In this document: in pieces, positions 16,607-24,860 of the stretch
How positions within the stretch are numbered: position 1 is the stretch's first letter
How the letters are laid out: every line of letters starts with the position of its first letter
Assembly: GCF_019797765.1 (NCBI RefSeq)
Contig: NZ_CP081862.1
Location: forward strand, 3,782,001-3,846,000
Direction of reading: 5' to 3'
Source of the DNA: Cellulomonas sp. C5510
GTDB lineage: Bacteria; Actinomycetota; Actinomycetes; Actinomycetales; Cellulomonadaceae
DNA: 64,000 nt
Program-made: the position numbers and the translations under genes
Notes under the pieces: generated by a model
Seen by the model: the letters and a program-made list of their open reading frames with translations, nothing else
What the model was told of the DNA's origin: nothing
The model's database searches: none

Positions 16607-18207
16607 GGGCGGGCCTCCTGGCGGTGCGGTGCGGGAGCCGCGCGACGGGGCGCGGGTCCGGTGGTCGGGGCCCCGGGCGCGGGTGCCCCGGGGACGTCGG
16701 TGCCGAGCGCGGCACGCACGAAGCGGTCGAGCGCCGCGTCGGCGGCCGGGACCGGTGCCGGCACGGGGCGGCCGTCGGGCAGGCCCGGGAGCAGCGGCAG
16801 CGTCGGGGCCGCGCCCCCGCCGAGCAGCCCGGCGCGGTGCAGGGCGAGCAGCGCGGCCCCGGCGGCGACGGGCTCCGCCCCGTCCACGAGCCGCACCGGG
16901 ACGGGTCCGGCGAGCGCCTTGGCGCGCATCCACGCCGTGTTCCGCCCCGCGGGCCCGCCGAGCACGCGCACCTGCCGGGGCCGGTGGCCGTCGCCGGCGA
17001 GCCCGGCCTGGACCTCGAGCATCCACCGCGCGTGCAGCGCCAGCCCGTCCACCATGGCCGCCGCCAGCGCCACCGGGCCGTGGTTGCCGCGGTGCAGGAC
17101 GACCGGGCGGGCGCCGGGGTCGGGCGCCGGCGTCTGCCGCCCGCTCACGTAGGGCAGCACGACCACGTCCGCCGGGTGCTCCGCCTCCGGCAGGGCCGCG
17201 ACGGCCGCGAACAGCGCGTCGGCCGACCAGCCCGGGGCCTCCTGCTCCAGCCACCACCGCACCATGGCGCCGGCGCTCGACGACCCGGCGAGGAGGGCGG
17301 GCAGGCCCGCGACGGTCCGCACCAGGCTCATCCCCGCCCGGGCGACGGCCGGGCGGACGGGGTCGTCGGCGAGCACCGTGCACACCGCCTCCGCCGTCCC
17401 GATGGAGTCGGCGACGTCACCCGGTGCCCGGACGCCGGCGGCCCACGCGCCCACAGCGTGGTCGTGGCCGGCCACGGTCACCGGCGTGCCGCTGCGCACA
17501 CCGGCGGCGACCCACGCGGGGGCGTCGACCCTCCCGGCGACGGCGCCGGGCCGCGCGACCCGGGGCAGGTGGTCCGGGCGCAGGCCGACCTCGGCGAGCA
17601 GGTCGGCGTCGAGCTGCTCGGGCAGCGGGTCCCCCGCGGGCGGCAGCCGGTACGCCATCGTGCGCCCGGCGAGCGTGTGGTCGGTGACGAGCTCGCCCGT
17701 GAGGTGGAGGCAGGCCAGGTCGGCGACGCCCGCCCACCGGCGCAACGCCGCGCGGGTCGCCGGCTCGTGGGAGCCCAGCCACGCGAGCGTGGCCAGGGGC
17801 ACCTTCGCGCTCGGGCGCACCCCGGTCGCCTCGAACAGCGCGATCGCGCCGAGCCGGTCCGCGAGCGCGGCGGCCTCCGCGGCGGCGCGGTGGCCGTCCC
17901 ACCGCAGCCACGGCCCGAGCGGCCGGTCGTCCGCGTCGAGCGGGACGCCGGTCTCGGCCATCGACGCGATGCCGACGGCCTCGGGCTCGACGGCGGACCC
18001 GGTGCGGCGCGCGGCCGCGGCGAGTGCACGGACGCCCAGCTCCCGCAGCGTGCGGTCGAGGCCGGCGGGGCCGGGCGTCGGAGCCGACGCGACGGCGAGC
18101 AGCACCGGCGCGCCGGAGCCGTCCTCCGGCACGCCGACCACCGCCACCTTGGCGTTGGTGGTCCCGACGTCGATGCCGAGGCCCACCCGGCGGCGCTGAC
18201 GACTCAC
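16603..18207 (-). CDS. FGGY-family carbohydrate kinase
   Basis: 534 residues. N-terminal nucleotide-binding segment GIDVGTTNAKVAVV, sugar-site WLRWDGHRAAAEA, the catalytic region VAGHDHAVGAWAAG, and C-terminal GGPAGRNTAWMRAKAL are in the order expected for FGGY kinases. Residues after about 500 form an Ala/Pro/Gly-rich tail. Start GTG 18207 is preferred over TTG 18243 because the DeoR-type palindrome lies between them. A weak -10 (CACACT) 6 bases before GTG and TTGACC 18 bases further suggest a leaderless mRNA. First gene of a four-gene operon; it would phosphorylate the ketose or polyol that the aldolase then cleaves. Substrate unknown. Confidence 0.88.
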   Translation of the reverse strand: MSRQRRRVGLGIDVGTTNAKVAVVGVPEDGSGAPVLLAVASAPTPGPAGLDRTLRELGVRALAAAARRTGSAVEPEAVGIASMAETGVPLDADDRPLGPWLRWDGHRAAAEAAALADRLGAIALFEATGVRPSAKVPLATLAWLGSHEPATRAALRRWAGVADLACLHLTGELVTDHTLAGRTMAYRLPPAGDPLPEQLDADLLAEVGLRPDHLPRVARPGAVAGRVDAPAWVAAGVRSGTPVTVAGHDHAVGAWAAGVRAPGDVADSIGTAEAVCTVLADDPVRPAVARAGMSLVRTVAGLPALLAGSSSAGAMVRWWLEQEAPGWSADALFAAVAALPEAEHPADVVVLPYVSGRQTPAPDPGARPVVLHRGNHGPVALAAAMVDGLALHARWMLEVQAGLAGDGHRPRQVRVLGGPAGRNTAWMRAKALAGPVPVRLVDGAEPVAAGAALLALHRAGLLGGGAAPTLPLLPGLPDGRPVPAPVPAADAALDRFVRAALGTDVPGAPAPGAPTTGPAPRRAAPAPHRQEARP

Positions 18208-18213
18208 CCGCCC

Positions 18214-18243
18214 AGTGTGTTCGTCATCGAACACTTTGGTCAA
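18214..18243. promoter_or_regulatory. DeoR-type operator between divergent operons
   Basis: Perfect inverted repeat GTGTTCG-TCAT-CGAACAC (18217-18234). It occupies the spacer of the proposed kinase promoter (TTGACC 18243-18238, CACACT 18219-18214 on the minus strand) and lies 50 bases before the DeoR start, so one site could control both directions. Confidence 0.72.
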
Positions 18244-18283
18244 CCATGTCCGACGATTGACAACCCGTGACCGGCCCCGTTGG

Positions 18284-19141
18284 ATGACGTCCGTGCGCTA
18301 CTCCGCCGCCCCCCGCCGCCGCGACGAGCTGCTGCGCCGCCTCGAGGAGACCGGCTACGTGTCGTCCAGCACGGCCGCCGCGGAGCTCGGCGTGTCCGAG
18401 ATGACCATCCGCCGGGACCTCGGCCAGCTCGCCGCCGAGGGACGGGTCCGACGCGTCGTCGGGGGCGCCAGCCTCGTGGACGGCAGCGCCGCCCCCCCGT
18501 TCGAGCTGCGGCGCACCGAGGCCGCCCGGGAGAAGGACGCGGTCGCGCGCGCCGCCCTCCCGCTGCTCGCGGACGCCGGTGTGGTCGCGCTCGACGCCGG
18601 CACCACCGTGGCCGCCCTCGCGCGGCGGCTGCCCGGCGGGCTCACCGTGGTCACCCACTCGGTGCCCGTCATCACCACCTGCACCGCGCGCGACGACCTG
18701 GAGGTCGTCGCCCTCGGCGGGACCTACCACCGGCTCACGCGGTCGTTCGCCGGGCCCAGCACCCGGGCCGGGCTCGCGGACCTCGCCGTCGACGTCGCCG
18801 TGCTCTCCGCGACCGCCGCCGGACCGGCCGGGGTGTTCTCCGCCGACCAGTGGGACGCCGACACCAAGCGCGCCATGGCTGCCATCGCGCAGCGCGTCGT
18901 GCTCCTGCTCGACCACCGCAAGCTCGACGCCCGCGCGCCGATGCGGGTGCTGGGGCTCGAGCAGGCGCACGCGGTCGTCGTCGACGACGCCGCGACCCCG
19001 GACCAGCTGGCGCTGCTGCGCGAGCGGTGCGAGCGGGTCGTCGTCGCGGCGACCGCCGGGCCCGGCGAACCGGGCGGTGCGGCGGACGAGGGCGGTGACG
19101 CGGACCGCGCGACCGCCGGCGCGGCACGGGCACCGGCGTGA
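18284..19141 (+). CDS. DeoR-family transcriptional regulator
   Basis: 285 residues from ATG 18284. Winged helix-turn-helix: RRDELLRRLEETGYVSSSTA, then AELGVSEMTIRRDLGQLAAEGRVRRVVGGA, the standard DeoR signature. The sugar-phosphate-binding C-terminal domain follows (VALDAGTTVAALARRL, VVTHSVPVI, DQWDADTKRAMAAIA, LLLDHRKLDARAPM). Longer in-frame starts would run through the operator and are less likely. No strong ribosome site is visible. It overlaps otnK by 4 bases (GTGA) and probably represses both its own operon and the divergent kinase operon, with a phosphorylated intermediate as inducer. Confidence 0.9.
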   Translation: MTSVRYSAAPRRRDELLRRLEETGYVSSSTAAAELGVSEMTIRRDLGQLAAEGRVRRVVGGASLVDGSAAPPFELRRTEAAREKDAVARAALPLLADAGVVALDAGTTVAALARRLPGGLTVVTHSVPVITTCTARDDLEVVALGGTYHRLTRSFAGPSTRAGLADLAVDVAVLSATAAGPAGVFSADQWDADTKRAMAAIAQRVVLLLDHRKLDARAPMRVLGLEQAHAVVVDDAATPDQLALLRERCERVVVAATAGPGEPGGAADEGGDADRATAGAARAPA

Positions 19142-20487
19142 CGGGGCGACGGGCGGCCACCGGCGCGTCCGGCCCGCGGCTCGGCGTCGTCGCGGACGAC
19201 GTCACCGGGGCGTGCGACCTGGCGGACGCCGTGCGCGACGCGGGCGGCTCGGCGGTCGTCGTCCTGGGCGTGCCGGGCCGGGACCTCGACCTGCCGTCCT
19301 GCGACTGCGCGGTCGTCGCGCTCCGGACCCGCACCGCGCCACGCCCGCAGGCCGTCGCCGAGTCCGTCGCGTCCGCCCGCCGGCTGCTCGACCTCGGCGC
19401 GCAGGCGCTGTACCAGAAGTACTGCTCCACCTTCGACTCGACCGACGACGGCATGATCGGCCCGGTCGCGGACGCGCTGCTCGACCTGCTCGGGCCGGAC
19501 GCCGTCGCCGTCGGCACCCCCGCGACGCCGCGCGCCGGGCGGACGCAGTACCAGGGCCACCTGTTCGTCGGGGACCGGCTGCTGTCCGAGTCGCCGCTGC
19601 GCGACCACCCGCTCACACCGATGCGCGACCCGGACCTGGTCCGGGTGCTCGGACGGCAGACGCCGCGCCCCGTGGCGCTGCTGAGCCGGCAGGCGGTGCT
19701 GTCCGACGACGCGGCAGCGGCGCTGGAGCGGCTGGCCGCCGACGGCGCGCGGCACGTGCTCGCGGACGCGCTGACCGACGCCGACCTCGACGCCCTGGCC
19801 GAGGTGCTGGCGGGACGGCGGGCGGCGCCCGGGCGGCCCGTGCTGCTCGGCGGGGCCGCCGGCCTCGCTGCCGCGCTGGCGCGGCTCTGGGCCCGCGCCA
19901 CGCCCGCCTCCCCCTCCGTCCGGACGTCCGCGGGCGCCCCGGGCCTCCCGCCCGCCGCCGGCGCCCGGGCCGACCGCCGCGCCCTCGTCGTCTCGGGCTC
20001 CTGCTCCGCGCGGACGCTCGAGCAGATCGCACGGTTCGACGGTCCCCGGATCGCGCTCGACGCGACCGCCCTCGCCGCCGACCGGGAGGTCGCCCTCGAC
20101 GGTGTGCTGCGCGCCCTCGCGGACGCCTACCGCGCGGGCCCCGGCCCCGTGCTGGTCGCGTCCTCGGCCGAGCCCGCGGCCGTGCGCGCGACGCAGGGGC
20201 GGCTCGGCGCCCGCCGGGCCGCCGCGCTGCTGGAGGACGCCGCCGGGGAGGTCGCGGCGCGGGCGGTGCGGGACCTCGGGGTCGGGAGGCTGCTCGTCGC
20301 CGGCGGCGAGACGTCGGGCGCGGTGGCCACCGCGCTCGGGCTGCACGTGCTGCACGTCGGCCCCGCCGCCGCCCCGGGGGTGCCGTGGATGGTGCCCGTC
20401 GGCCGGCCCGGCCTCTCCGTGCTGCTGAAGTCCGGCAACTTCGGCGGTCCCGACCTGTTCCGCACCGCCTGGGAGGCCTGCCCGTGA
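19138..20487 (+). CDS. otnK: Four-carbon acid sugar kinase (OtnK/DUF1537 family)
   Basis: 449 residues. Two-domain architecture: N-terminal domain with GVVADDVTGACDLADAV (about 16-32) and YQKYCSTFDST (about 96-106), and a C-terminal nucleotide-binding domain with RALVVSGSCSARTLEQI, RLLVAGGETSGAVATAL and SVLLKSGNFGGPDLF. These are hallmarks of 3-oxo-tetronate 4-kinases and related threonate/erythronate kinases. It is followed with a GTGA overlap by the OtnC-type aldolase. The partner dehydrogenase (LtnD) and isomerase (OtnI) that feed the known pathway are absent from the window, so the acid may be supplied by other enzymes, possibly from the divergent operon. Confidence 0.9.
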   Translation: MTGRRAATGASGPRLGVVADDVTGACDLADAVRDAGGSAVVVLGVPGRDLDLPSCDCAVVALRTRTAPRPQAVAESVASARRLLDLGAQALYQKYCSTFDSTDDGMIGPVADALLDLLGPDAVAVGTPATPRAGRTQYQGHLFVGDRLLSESPLRDHPLTPMRDPDLVRVLGRQTPRPVALLSRQAVLSDDAAAALERLAADGARHVLADALTDADLDALAEVLAGRRAAPGRPVLLGGAAGLAAALARLWARATPASPSVRTSAGAPGLPPAAGARADRRALVVSGSCSARTLEQIARFDGPRIALDATALAADREVALDGVLRALADAYRAGPGPVLVASSAEPAAVRATQGRLGARRAAALLEDAAGEVAARAVRDLGVGRLLVAGGETSGAVATALGLHVLHVGPAAAPGVPWMVPVGRPGLSVLLKSGNFGGPDLFRTAWEACP

Positions 20488-21143
20488 CCACCCCCGCCTC
20501 CGCCCGCGAGGCCGTCGTCGCCGCGTGCCGCCACCTCGCCGCCCGCGGGCTCTCGCCGGGCGGTTCCGGCAACGTCAGCGTCCGCGTCGGCGACGACCTG
20601 CTCGTGACGCCGACCGGCTCGAGCCTCTCCCGGGTGCGGCCGGAGGACCTCGCGCTGGTCCCGGTCGCCGACGCGCCCGGCGGTGGCACGGTCACCGGAG
20701 GCGGGCCGCGGCCGTCGAAGGAGTTGCCCCTGCACCGCGCCGTGTACGCCGCCCGGCCCGACGCCCGCGCGGTCGTGCACCTGCACTCCCCGGCCGCCGT
20801 CGCGGCGTCCTGCCTCGACCCGGCCGCGCTCCCGCCCGAGGCCGCCACCGGCCCGCTCCCCGCCACCACGCCGTACCAGGTGATGCGGCTGGGCGACCTG
20901 CCGGTCGCGCCGTTCGCCCTGCCGGGCAGCACCGAGCTCGCGGCGGGCGTCGCGGACCGGGCCGGCACGGCACCGGTGCTGCTGCTCGCGAACCACGGCT
21001 CCGTCGTCGCGGGGACGCACCTCGACGCGGCCGTCGACCTCGCCGAGGAGCTGGAGGCCGCCGCCCAGGTGGTCCTCCTCCTGCACGGCGTCCCGCACCG
21101 CCGCCTGACCCCCGCCCAGGTCGCGGCCCTCCGCTCCCGCTGA
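20484..21143 (+). CDS. otnC: Class II aldolase/adducin family, OtnC-type decarboxylase
   Basis: 219 residues from GTG 20484 (GTGA overlap with otnK). Class II aldolase features: GGSGNVSVRVGD (about 29-40), VTPTGSSLSRV, the catalytic segment RPSKELPLHRAVYAARPDARAVVHLHS with the metal-binding HLH, and LLANHGSVVAG with the third metal His. In the characterised tetronate pathway OtnC decarboxylates 3-oxo-tetronate 4-phosphate to dihydroxyacetone phosphate; the adjacent kinase makes that role likely. L-fuculose-phosphate aldolase activity would be the alternative by sequence alone. Confidence 0.87.
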   Translation: MTTPASAREAVVAACRHLAARGLSPGGSGNVSVRVGDDLLVTPTGSSLSRVRPEDLALVPVADAPGGGTVTGGGPRPSKELPLHRAVYAARPDARAVVHLHSPAAVAASCLDPAALPPEAATGPLPATTPYQVMRLGDLPVAPFALPGSTELAAGVADRAGTAPVLLLANHGSVVAGTHLDAAVDLAEELEAAAQVVLLLHGVPHRRLTPAQVAALRSR

Positions 21144-21221
21144 CCCGCGCCCGCCACCGGCGCCCCCGCGGCTCGGCTCCCCGGTGGCGAGGTCGCCCCG
21201 GGGAGGTGGCTCCGGGCGGGG

Positions 21222-21476
21222 TCAGGCCGCCGGGGGCGGGAGGCGCAGGTGGCCGCCGAACTCGCGGCAGTGCCGCCCGACGCCCTCGAGGGTCGCCCAG
21301 CCGGCGTCGTCCGTGACGCGCACGGCTGTCGCGTCGACGGTGAGCTCCTCGCCGCTGGCCTCGAGCAGGCAGTGCAGCGCCTCGCGGAGCGCGGACGCGG
21401 TGTGCACGTCCAGCTGGCCGCGCACCGAGATCACCGACTCCTGCGAGGGTCGTCCCAGGTCGATCGTCACCTCCAC
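21222..21476 (-). CDS. Stand-alone STAS-domain protein
   Basis: 84 residues from GTG 21476, chosen because GGGGAGG lies 6 bases upstream (a longer frame to 21575 has no such site). A STAS/anti-sigma-factor-antagonist fold is suggested by VISVRGQLDVHTASALREAL and ELTVDATAVRVTDDAGWATL. The phosphorylatable Ser of the usual DSSG motif is replaced: the segment reads TDDAGW. It may therefore be an unregulated or non-switching family member. It is monocistronic, convergent with otnC, and divergent from the GH38 gene. No anti-sigma kinase is nearby. Confidence 0.72.
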   Translation of the reverse strand: MEVTIDLGRPSQESVISVRGQLDVHTASALREALHCLLEASGEELTVDATAVRVTDDAGWATLEGVGRHCREFGGHLRLPPPAA

Positions 21477-21614
21477 GGCGCACCTCCCCTGCAGCCGGTC
21501 CGGCCGTTGTGCCACAGCCCGCCGTGGTGAGGGTAGGAGCGGTTCTCCGGTGGCGCGAGGGGAAGCGCCACTCATGAGGAGCGCACGGACCGCAGGACGT
21601 CACCCCGTGCCCCT

Positions 21615-21656
21615 GGTGTGCGAACTCGCACATTCGCTAGTGTGGCAACGTTCCTA
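21615..21656 (+). promoter_or_regulatory. Promoter of the first GH38 gene with two palindromes
   Basis: Perfect inverted repeat TGTGCGA-AC-TCGCACA (21617-21632), then a TAGTGT -10-like hexamer (21638-21643), then the LacI-like site TGGCAACGTTCCTA (21643-21656), which keeps a symmetric AACGTT core but loses two outer pairs. The first palindrome has a close relative at 26914, upstream of the GH84 and second GH38 genes. Confidence 0.6.
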
Positions 21657-21724
21657 CATCCGTCCGGCGCCGCACGGAACCCTGCCCGGGAGCCCCCGCG
21701 CGCGCGGTCCGACCGAGGAGAGCC

Positions 21725-24700
21725 GTGCACCGCACCCTGACCGACCTCACCGCCCGCATCGACCGCACCGTGAAGGAGCGGATCCTCCCCTGGGTGCACA
21801 CCCAGCGGACCCCGCTCGAGGTGACGGTCGCCCACCTGCCCGGAGAGCCCGTGCCGTTCGCGGAGGCGGTGCGGCTGCCGTTCACGCCGACCGCCGTCGG
21901 CGAGCCGTGGGGCCGCGCCTGGTCCACCTCCTGGTTCCGCCTGCGGGGCGTCGTGCCGCCGGGCATGGCCGGCCGGCGCGTCGAGGTGCTCGTCGACCTG
22001 GGGTTCCGCACCGGCGGCCCCGGATTCGAGGCCGAGGGGCTCGTGTACACCCCCGACGGCACCCCGCTGAAGGGCATCGAGCCGCGCAACCTGTACGTCC
22101 CGGTGGCCGACCCCGCGACCGGCGGAGAGGTGGTCGACCTCTACGTCGAGGCCGCGGCCAACCCGTCGATCGGCGGCGAGCCCGTCACCGCGCTCGGCGA
22201 CCTCGACACGGTGCCGGACACCCTGCTGTACCGGCTGGCCCGCGCCGAGGTCGCCGTGCTGGAGGAGGAGGTCCAGGCGCTGGCGCTCGACGCGCAGGTG
22301 CTGCACGAGCTGGCGCTGCAGCTCCCGGAGAACGACCCCCGCCGCGAGCGCATCCGCGCGGGCCTGGAGTGGCTGGTCGACACGCTCGACGTCCGCGACG
22401 TCCCGGGCAGCGCGGCCCGCGCCCGCGCGCAGGTCGCGGACCTGCTCGCCCAGCCCGCGGCGCCGAGCGCGCACCGGGTGTCGGCGGTCGGCCACGCGCA
22501 CATCGACTCCGCCTGGATGTGGCCGGTGCGCGAGACGATCCGCAAGTGCGCGCGCACGTTCTCCAACGTGGTGTCGCTCGCCGACCAGTACCCGGACCTG
22601 CGCTTCGCGTGCTCGTCGGCGCAGCAGTACGCGTGGACGAAGGAGCACCACCCGCGCGTCTTCGACCGGATCCGGGAGAAGGTCGCGTCCGGGCAGTTCG
22701 TGCCGGTCGGCGGGATGTGGGTGGAGTCCGACACGAACCTGCCGGGCGGCGAGGCGCTGGTGCGGCAGTTCGTGCAGGGCAAGCGGTTCTTCGACGCGGA
22801 GTTCGGCGTCGAGCCGCGCGAGGTGTGGCTGCCGGACTCCTTCGGGTACACCGGTGCCCTGCCGCAGCTCGCCCGGCTGGCGGGGTTCCGGTGGTTCCTG
22901 TCGCAGAAGATGTCGTGGAACACCACCAACCGGTTCCCGCACCACACCTTCTGGTGGGAGGGCATCGACGGCAGCCGGGTGTTCACGCACTTCCCGCCCG
23001 CCGACACGTACGGCGCCAAGCTGTCGGGCGAGCAGCTGGCGTACGGCGTGGCGAACTTCGCCGACGCCGGCCCGGCGAACCGCAGCCTGCTGCCGTTCGG
23101 GTACGGCGACGGCGGCGGCGGCCCGACGCGCGAGATGATGGAGACCGCGCACCGCGTCGCGGACCTCGAGGGGTCGCCGCGCGTGGTCGTCGAGACGCCG
23201 GCGGAGTTCTTCGCGGGCGCCGAGGCGGAGTACCCGCAGGCGCCCGTGTGGTCCGGGGAGATGTACCTCGAGTTCCACCGCGGCACGTACACCAGCCAGC
23301 TCGCCATGAAGCAGGGCAACCGCCGCACCGAGCACCTGCTGCGGGAGGCCGAGCTCTGGGCGGCGACCGCCGCGGTGCGCGGCTGCGCTGACTACCCGTA
23401 CGAGCAGCTCGACCGGATCTGGCAGGAGATGCTCCTGCTGCAGTTCCACGACATCCTGCCGGGCAGCAGCATCGCCTGGGTGCACCGCGAGGCGCGGGCG
23501 ACCTACGCGCGGCTGCGCGAGGAGCTCGAGGCGCTGGTCGGCGACGCGCTGCGCCGCGCGGCCGGTGACGGCGACACCGAGGTGGTCGCGAACGCGGCGC
23601 CGCACACCCGCGCCGGCGTCCCGGGGCTGGGGGCCGGCCCCGCCACCGCGCCGCCGGCACCGGTCGCGGTCCGGCGCGACGGCGACGCCGTCGTGCTCGA
23701 CAACGGCCTGCTGCGGGTCCGGGTCGACGCCGACGGCACGGTCGGCGCCGTGCGGGACCTGGTCGCCGACCGCGAGGTCCTCGCGCCCGGGGCGTCCGCG
23801 AACGTGCTGCAGCTGCACCCCGACCAGCCGGTGCGGTTCGACGCCTGGGACGTCGACGAGTTCTACCGGCACTCCGTCCGCGAGGTCCGCACCGTCGAGG
23901 ACCTGGTGCTCGACGACGCCGACCCGGCCCGTCCGGAGCTGCGCGTCACACGGCGCGACGGGGCGTCGACGTACGTGCAGACGATCGCCCTGGCGGCGGG
24001 CGAGCGCCGCGTGGACCTGGCCCTGGACGTCGACTGGCACGAGCGCGAGACGCTCTGCAAGGCCGCGTTCCCGCTGGCGGTCCACGCCGAGCGGTCCGCG
24101 AGCGAGACGCAGTTCGGGCACGTCCACCGGGCCACGCACACCAACACCTCGTGGGACGCCGCGCGGTTCGAGATCTGCGCCCACCGCTGGGTGCACGTGG
24201 CCGAGCCCGGCTACGGCGTGGCCGTGGTCAACGACTCCACGTACGGGCACGACGTGACCCGCCCCGGGCCGGGCGACGCCCGCGGGGCCGGGGCGACGAC
24301 GGTCCGGCTGTCGCTGGTCCGGGCGCCGCGCTACCCCGACCCGGAGACCGACCAGGGCCGGCACACGATGCGGTACGCGCTGGCGTGCGGGGCCGACATC
24401 GACGACGCGGTGCGCGAGGGCTACCGGATCAACCTGCCCGAGCGGCGCGTGCGGGGCGCCGCGGCGGTCGCCCCGCTGGTCGAGGTCACCGGCGGCGGCG
24501 CGGTGGTCGAGGCCGTGAAGCTGGCGGACGACCGGTCCGGCGACGTCGTGGTCCGGCTCTACGAGTCCCGCGGCGGCCGCGGCCGCACGGTGGTCCGGCC
24601 GGGGTTCGCGACGACGGGCGCGTCGGTCCGGGACCTGCTGGAGTGCGAGGACACGGACGTCGCCGCGCTCGCGCCGCTGTCCGACGCGGGCGACGGGGCG

Positions 24701-24757
24701 GTGGCGCTGGACCTCGCGCCGTTCCAGGTGGTGACGCTGCGCTTCGCGCGGGCCTGA
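21725..24757 (+). CDS. GH38 alpha-mannosidase (1)
   Basis: 1010 residues; GTG 21725 has GAGGAG just upstream. An N-terminal accessory region (1-250) precedes the catalytic domain: metal-binding AHIDSAWMWPV (about 257), nucleophile Asp in GGMWVESDTNLPGGE (about 334), FGYTGALPQLARLAG, and the mid-domain segment QFHDILPGSSIAWVH. The long beta-sandwich C-terminus is typical of bacterial/vacuolar-type class II alpha-mannosidases. No signal peptide; cytoplasmic action on imported mannosides is likely. It stands alone between a regulated promoter and a terminator. Distinct in architecture from the other two GH38-type proteins in the window. Confidence 0.93.
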   Translation: MHRTLTDLTARIDRTVKERILPWVHTQRTPLEVTVAHLPGEPVPFAEAVRLPFTPTAVGEPWGRAWSTSWFRLRGVVPPGMAGRRVEVLVDLGFRTGGPGFEAEGLVYTPDGTPLKGIEPRNLYVPVADPATGGEVVDLYVEAAANPSIGGEPVTALGDLDTVPDTLLYRLARAEVAVLEEEVQALALDAQVLHELALQLPENDPRRERIRAGLEWLVDTLDVRDVPGSAARARAQVADLLAQPAAPSAHRVSAVGHAHIDSAWMWPVRETIRKCARTFSNVVSLADQYPDLRFACSSAQQYAWTKEHHPRVFDRIREKVASGQFVPVGGMWVESDTNLPGGEALVRQFVQGKRFFDAEFGVEPREVWLPDSFGYTGALPQLARLAGFRWFLSQKMSWNTTNRFPHHTFWWEGIDGSRVFTHFPPADTYGAKLSGEQLAYGVANFADAGPANRSLLPFGYGDGGGGPTREMMETAHRVADLEGSPRVVVETPAEFFAGAEAEYPQAPVWSGEMYLEFHRGTYTSQLAMKQGNRRTEHLLREAELWAATAAVRGCADYPYEQLDRIWQEMLLLQFHDILPGSSIAWVHREARATYARLREELEALVGDALRRAAGDGDTEVVANAAPHTRAGVPGLGAGPATAPPAPVAVRRDGDAVVLDNGLLRVRVDADGTVGAVRDLVADREVLAPGASANVLQLHPDQPVRFDAWDVDEFYRHSVREVRTVEDLVLDDADPARPELRVTRRDGASTYVQTIALAAGERRVDLALDVDWHERETLCKAAFPLAVHAERSASETQFGHVHRATHTNTSWDAARFEICAHRWVHVAEPGYGVAVVNDSTYGHDVTRPGPGDARGAGATTVRLSLVRAPRYPDPETDQGRHTMRYALACGADIDDAVREGYRINLPERRVRGAAAVAPLVEVTGGGAVVEAVKLADDRSGDVVVRLYESRGGRGRTVVRPGFATTGASVRDLLECEDTDVAALAPLSDAGDGAVALDLAPFQVVTLRFARA

Positions 24758-24786
24758 CGCCCGGCCCGGGACGACCGGGGACGACG

Positions 24787-24827
24787 GGGAGCGGGCGGCC
24801 GGTGCAGGTGGCCGACCGCCCGCTCCC
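24787..24827. terminator. Bidirectional terminator between GH38 and GH84
   Basis: Arms 24787-24798 and 24816-24827 pair over 12 bases (GGGAGCGGGCGG with its complement) around a 17-base loop. It lies between convergent genes. No T-run, as usual at this GC content. Confidence 0.65.
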
Positions 24828-24860
24828 GGGCACCAGCGCGCAGGGGGCCCCGGCGCCGCC

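Noticed and set aside
15707..18207. Sulfoquinovose catabolism, suggested by the YihT-like aldolase
   Set aside because: No sulfoquinovosidase (GH31), isomerase, sulfolactaldehyde enzyme or sulfonate transporter is present, and the kinase is FGGY rather than PfkB type.
21572..24364. A 930-codon open frame antisense to the first GH38 gene, and similar long frames across the window
   Set aside because: At about 75% GC, antisense and shifted frames stay open by chance. Their proteins are Arg/Ala/Pro/Gly-rich without motifs, while the opposite strand encodes clear families.
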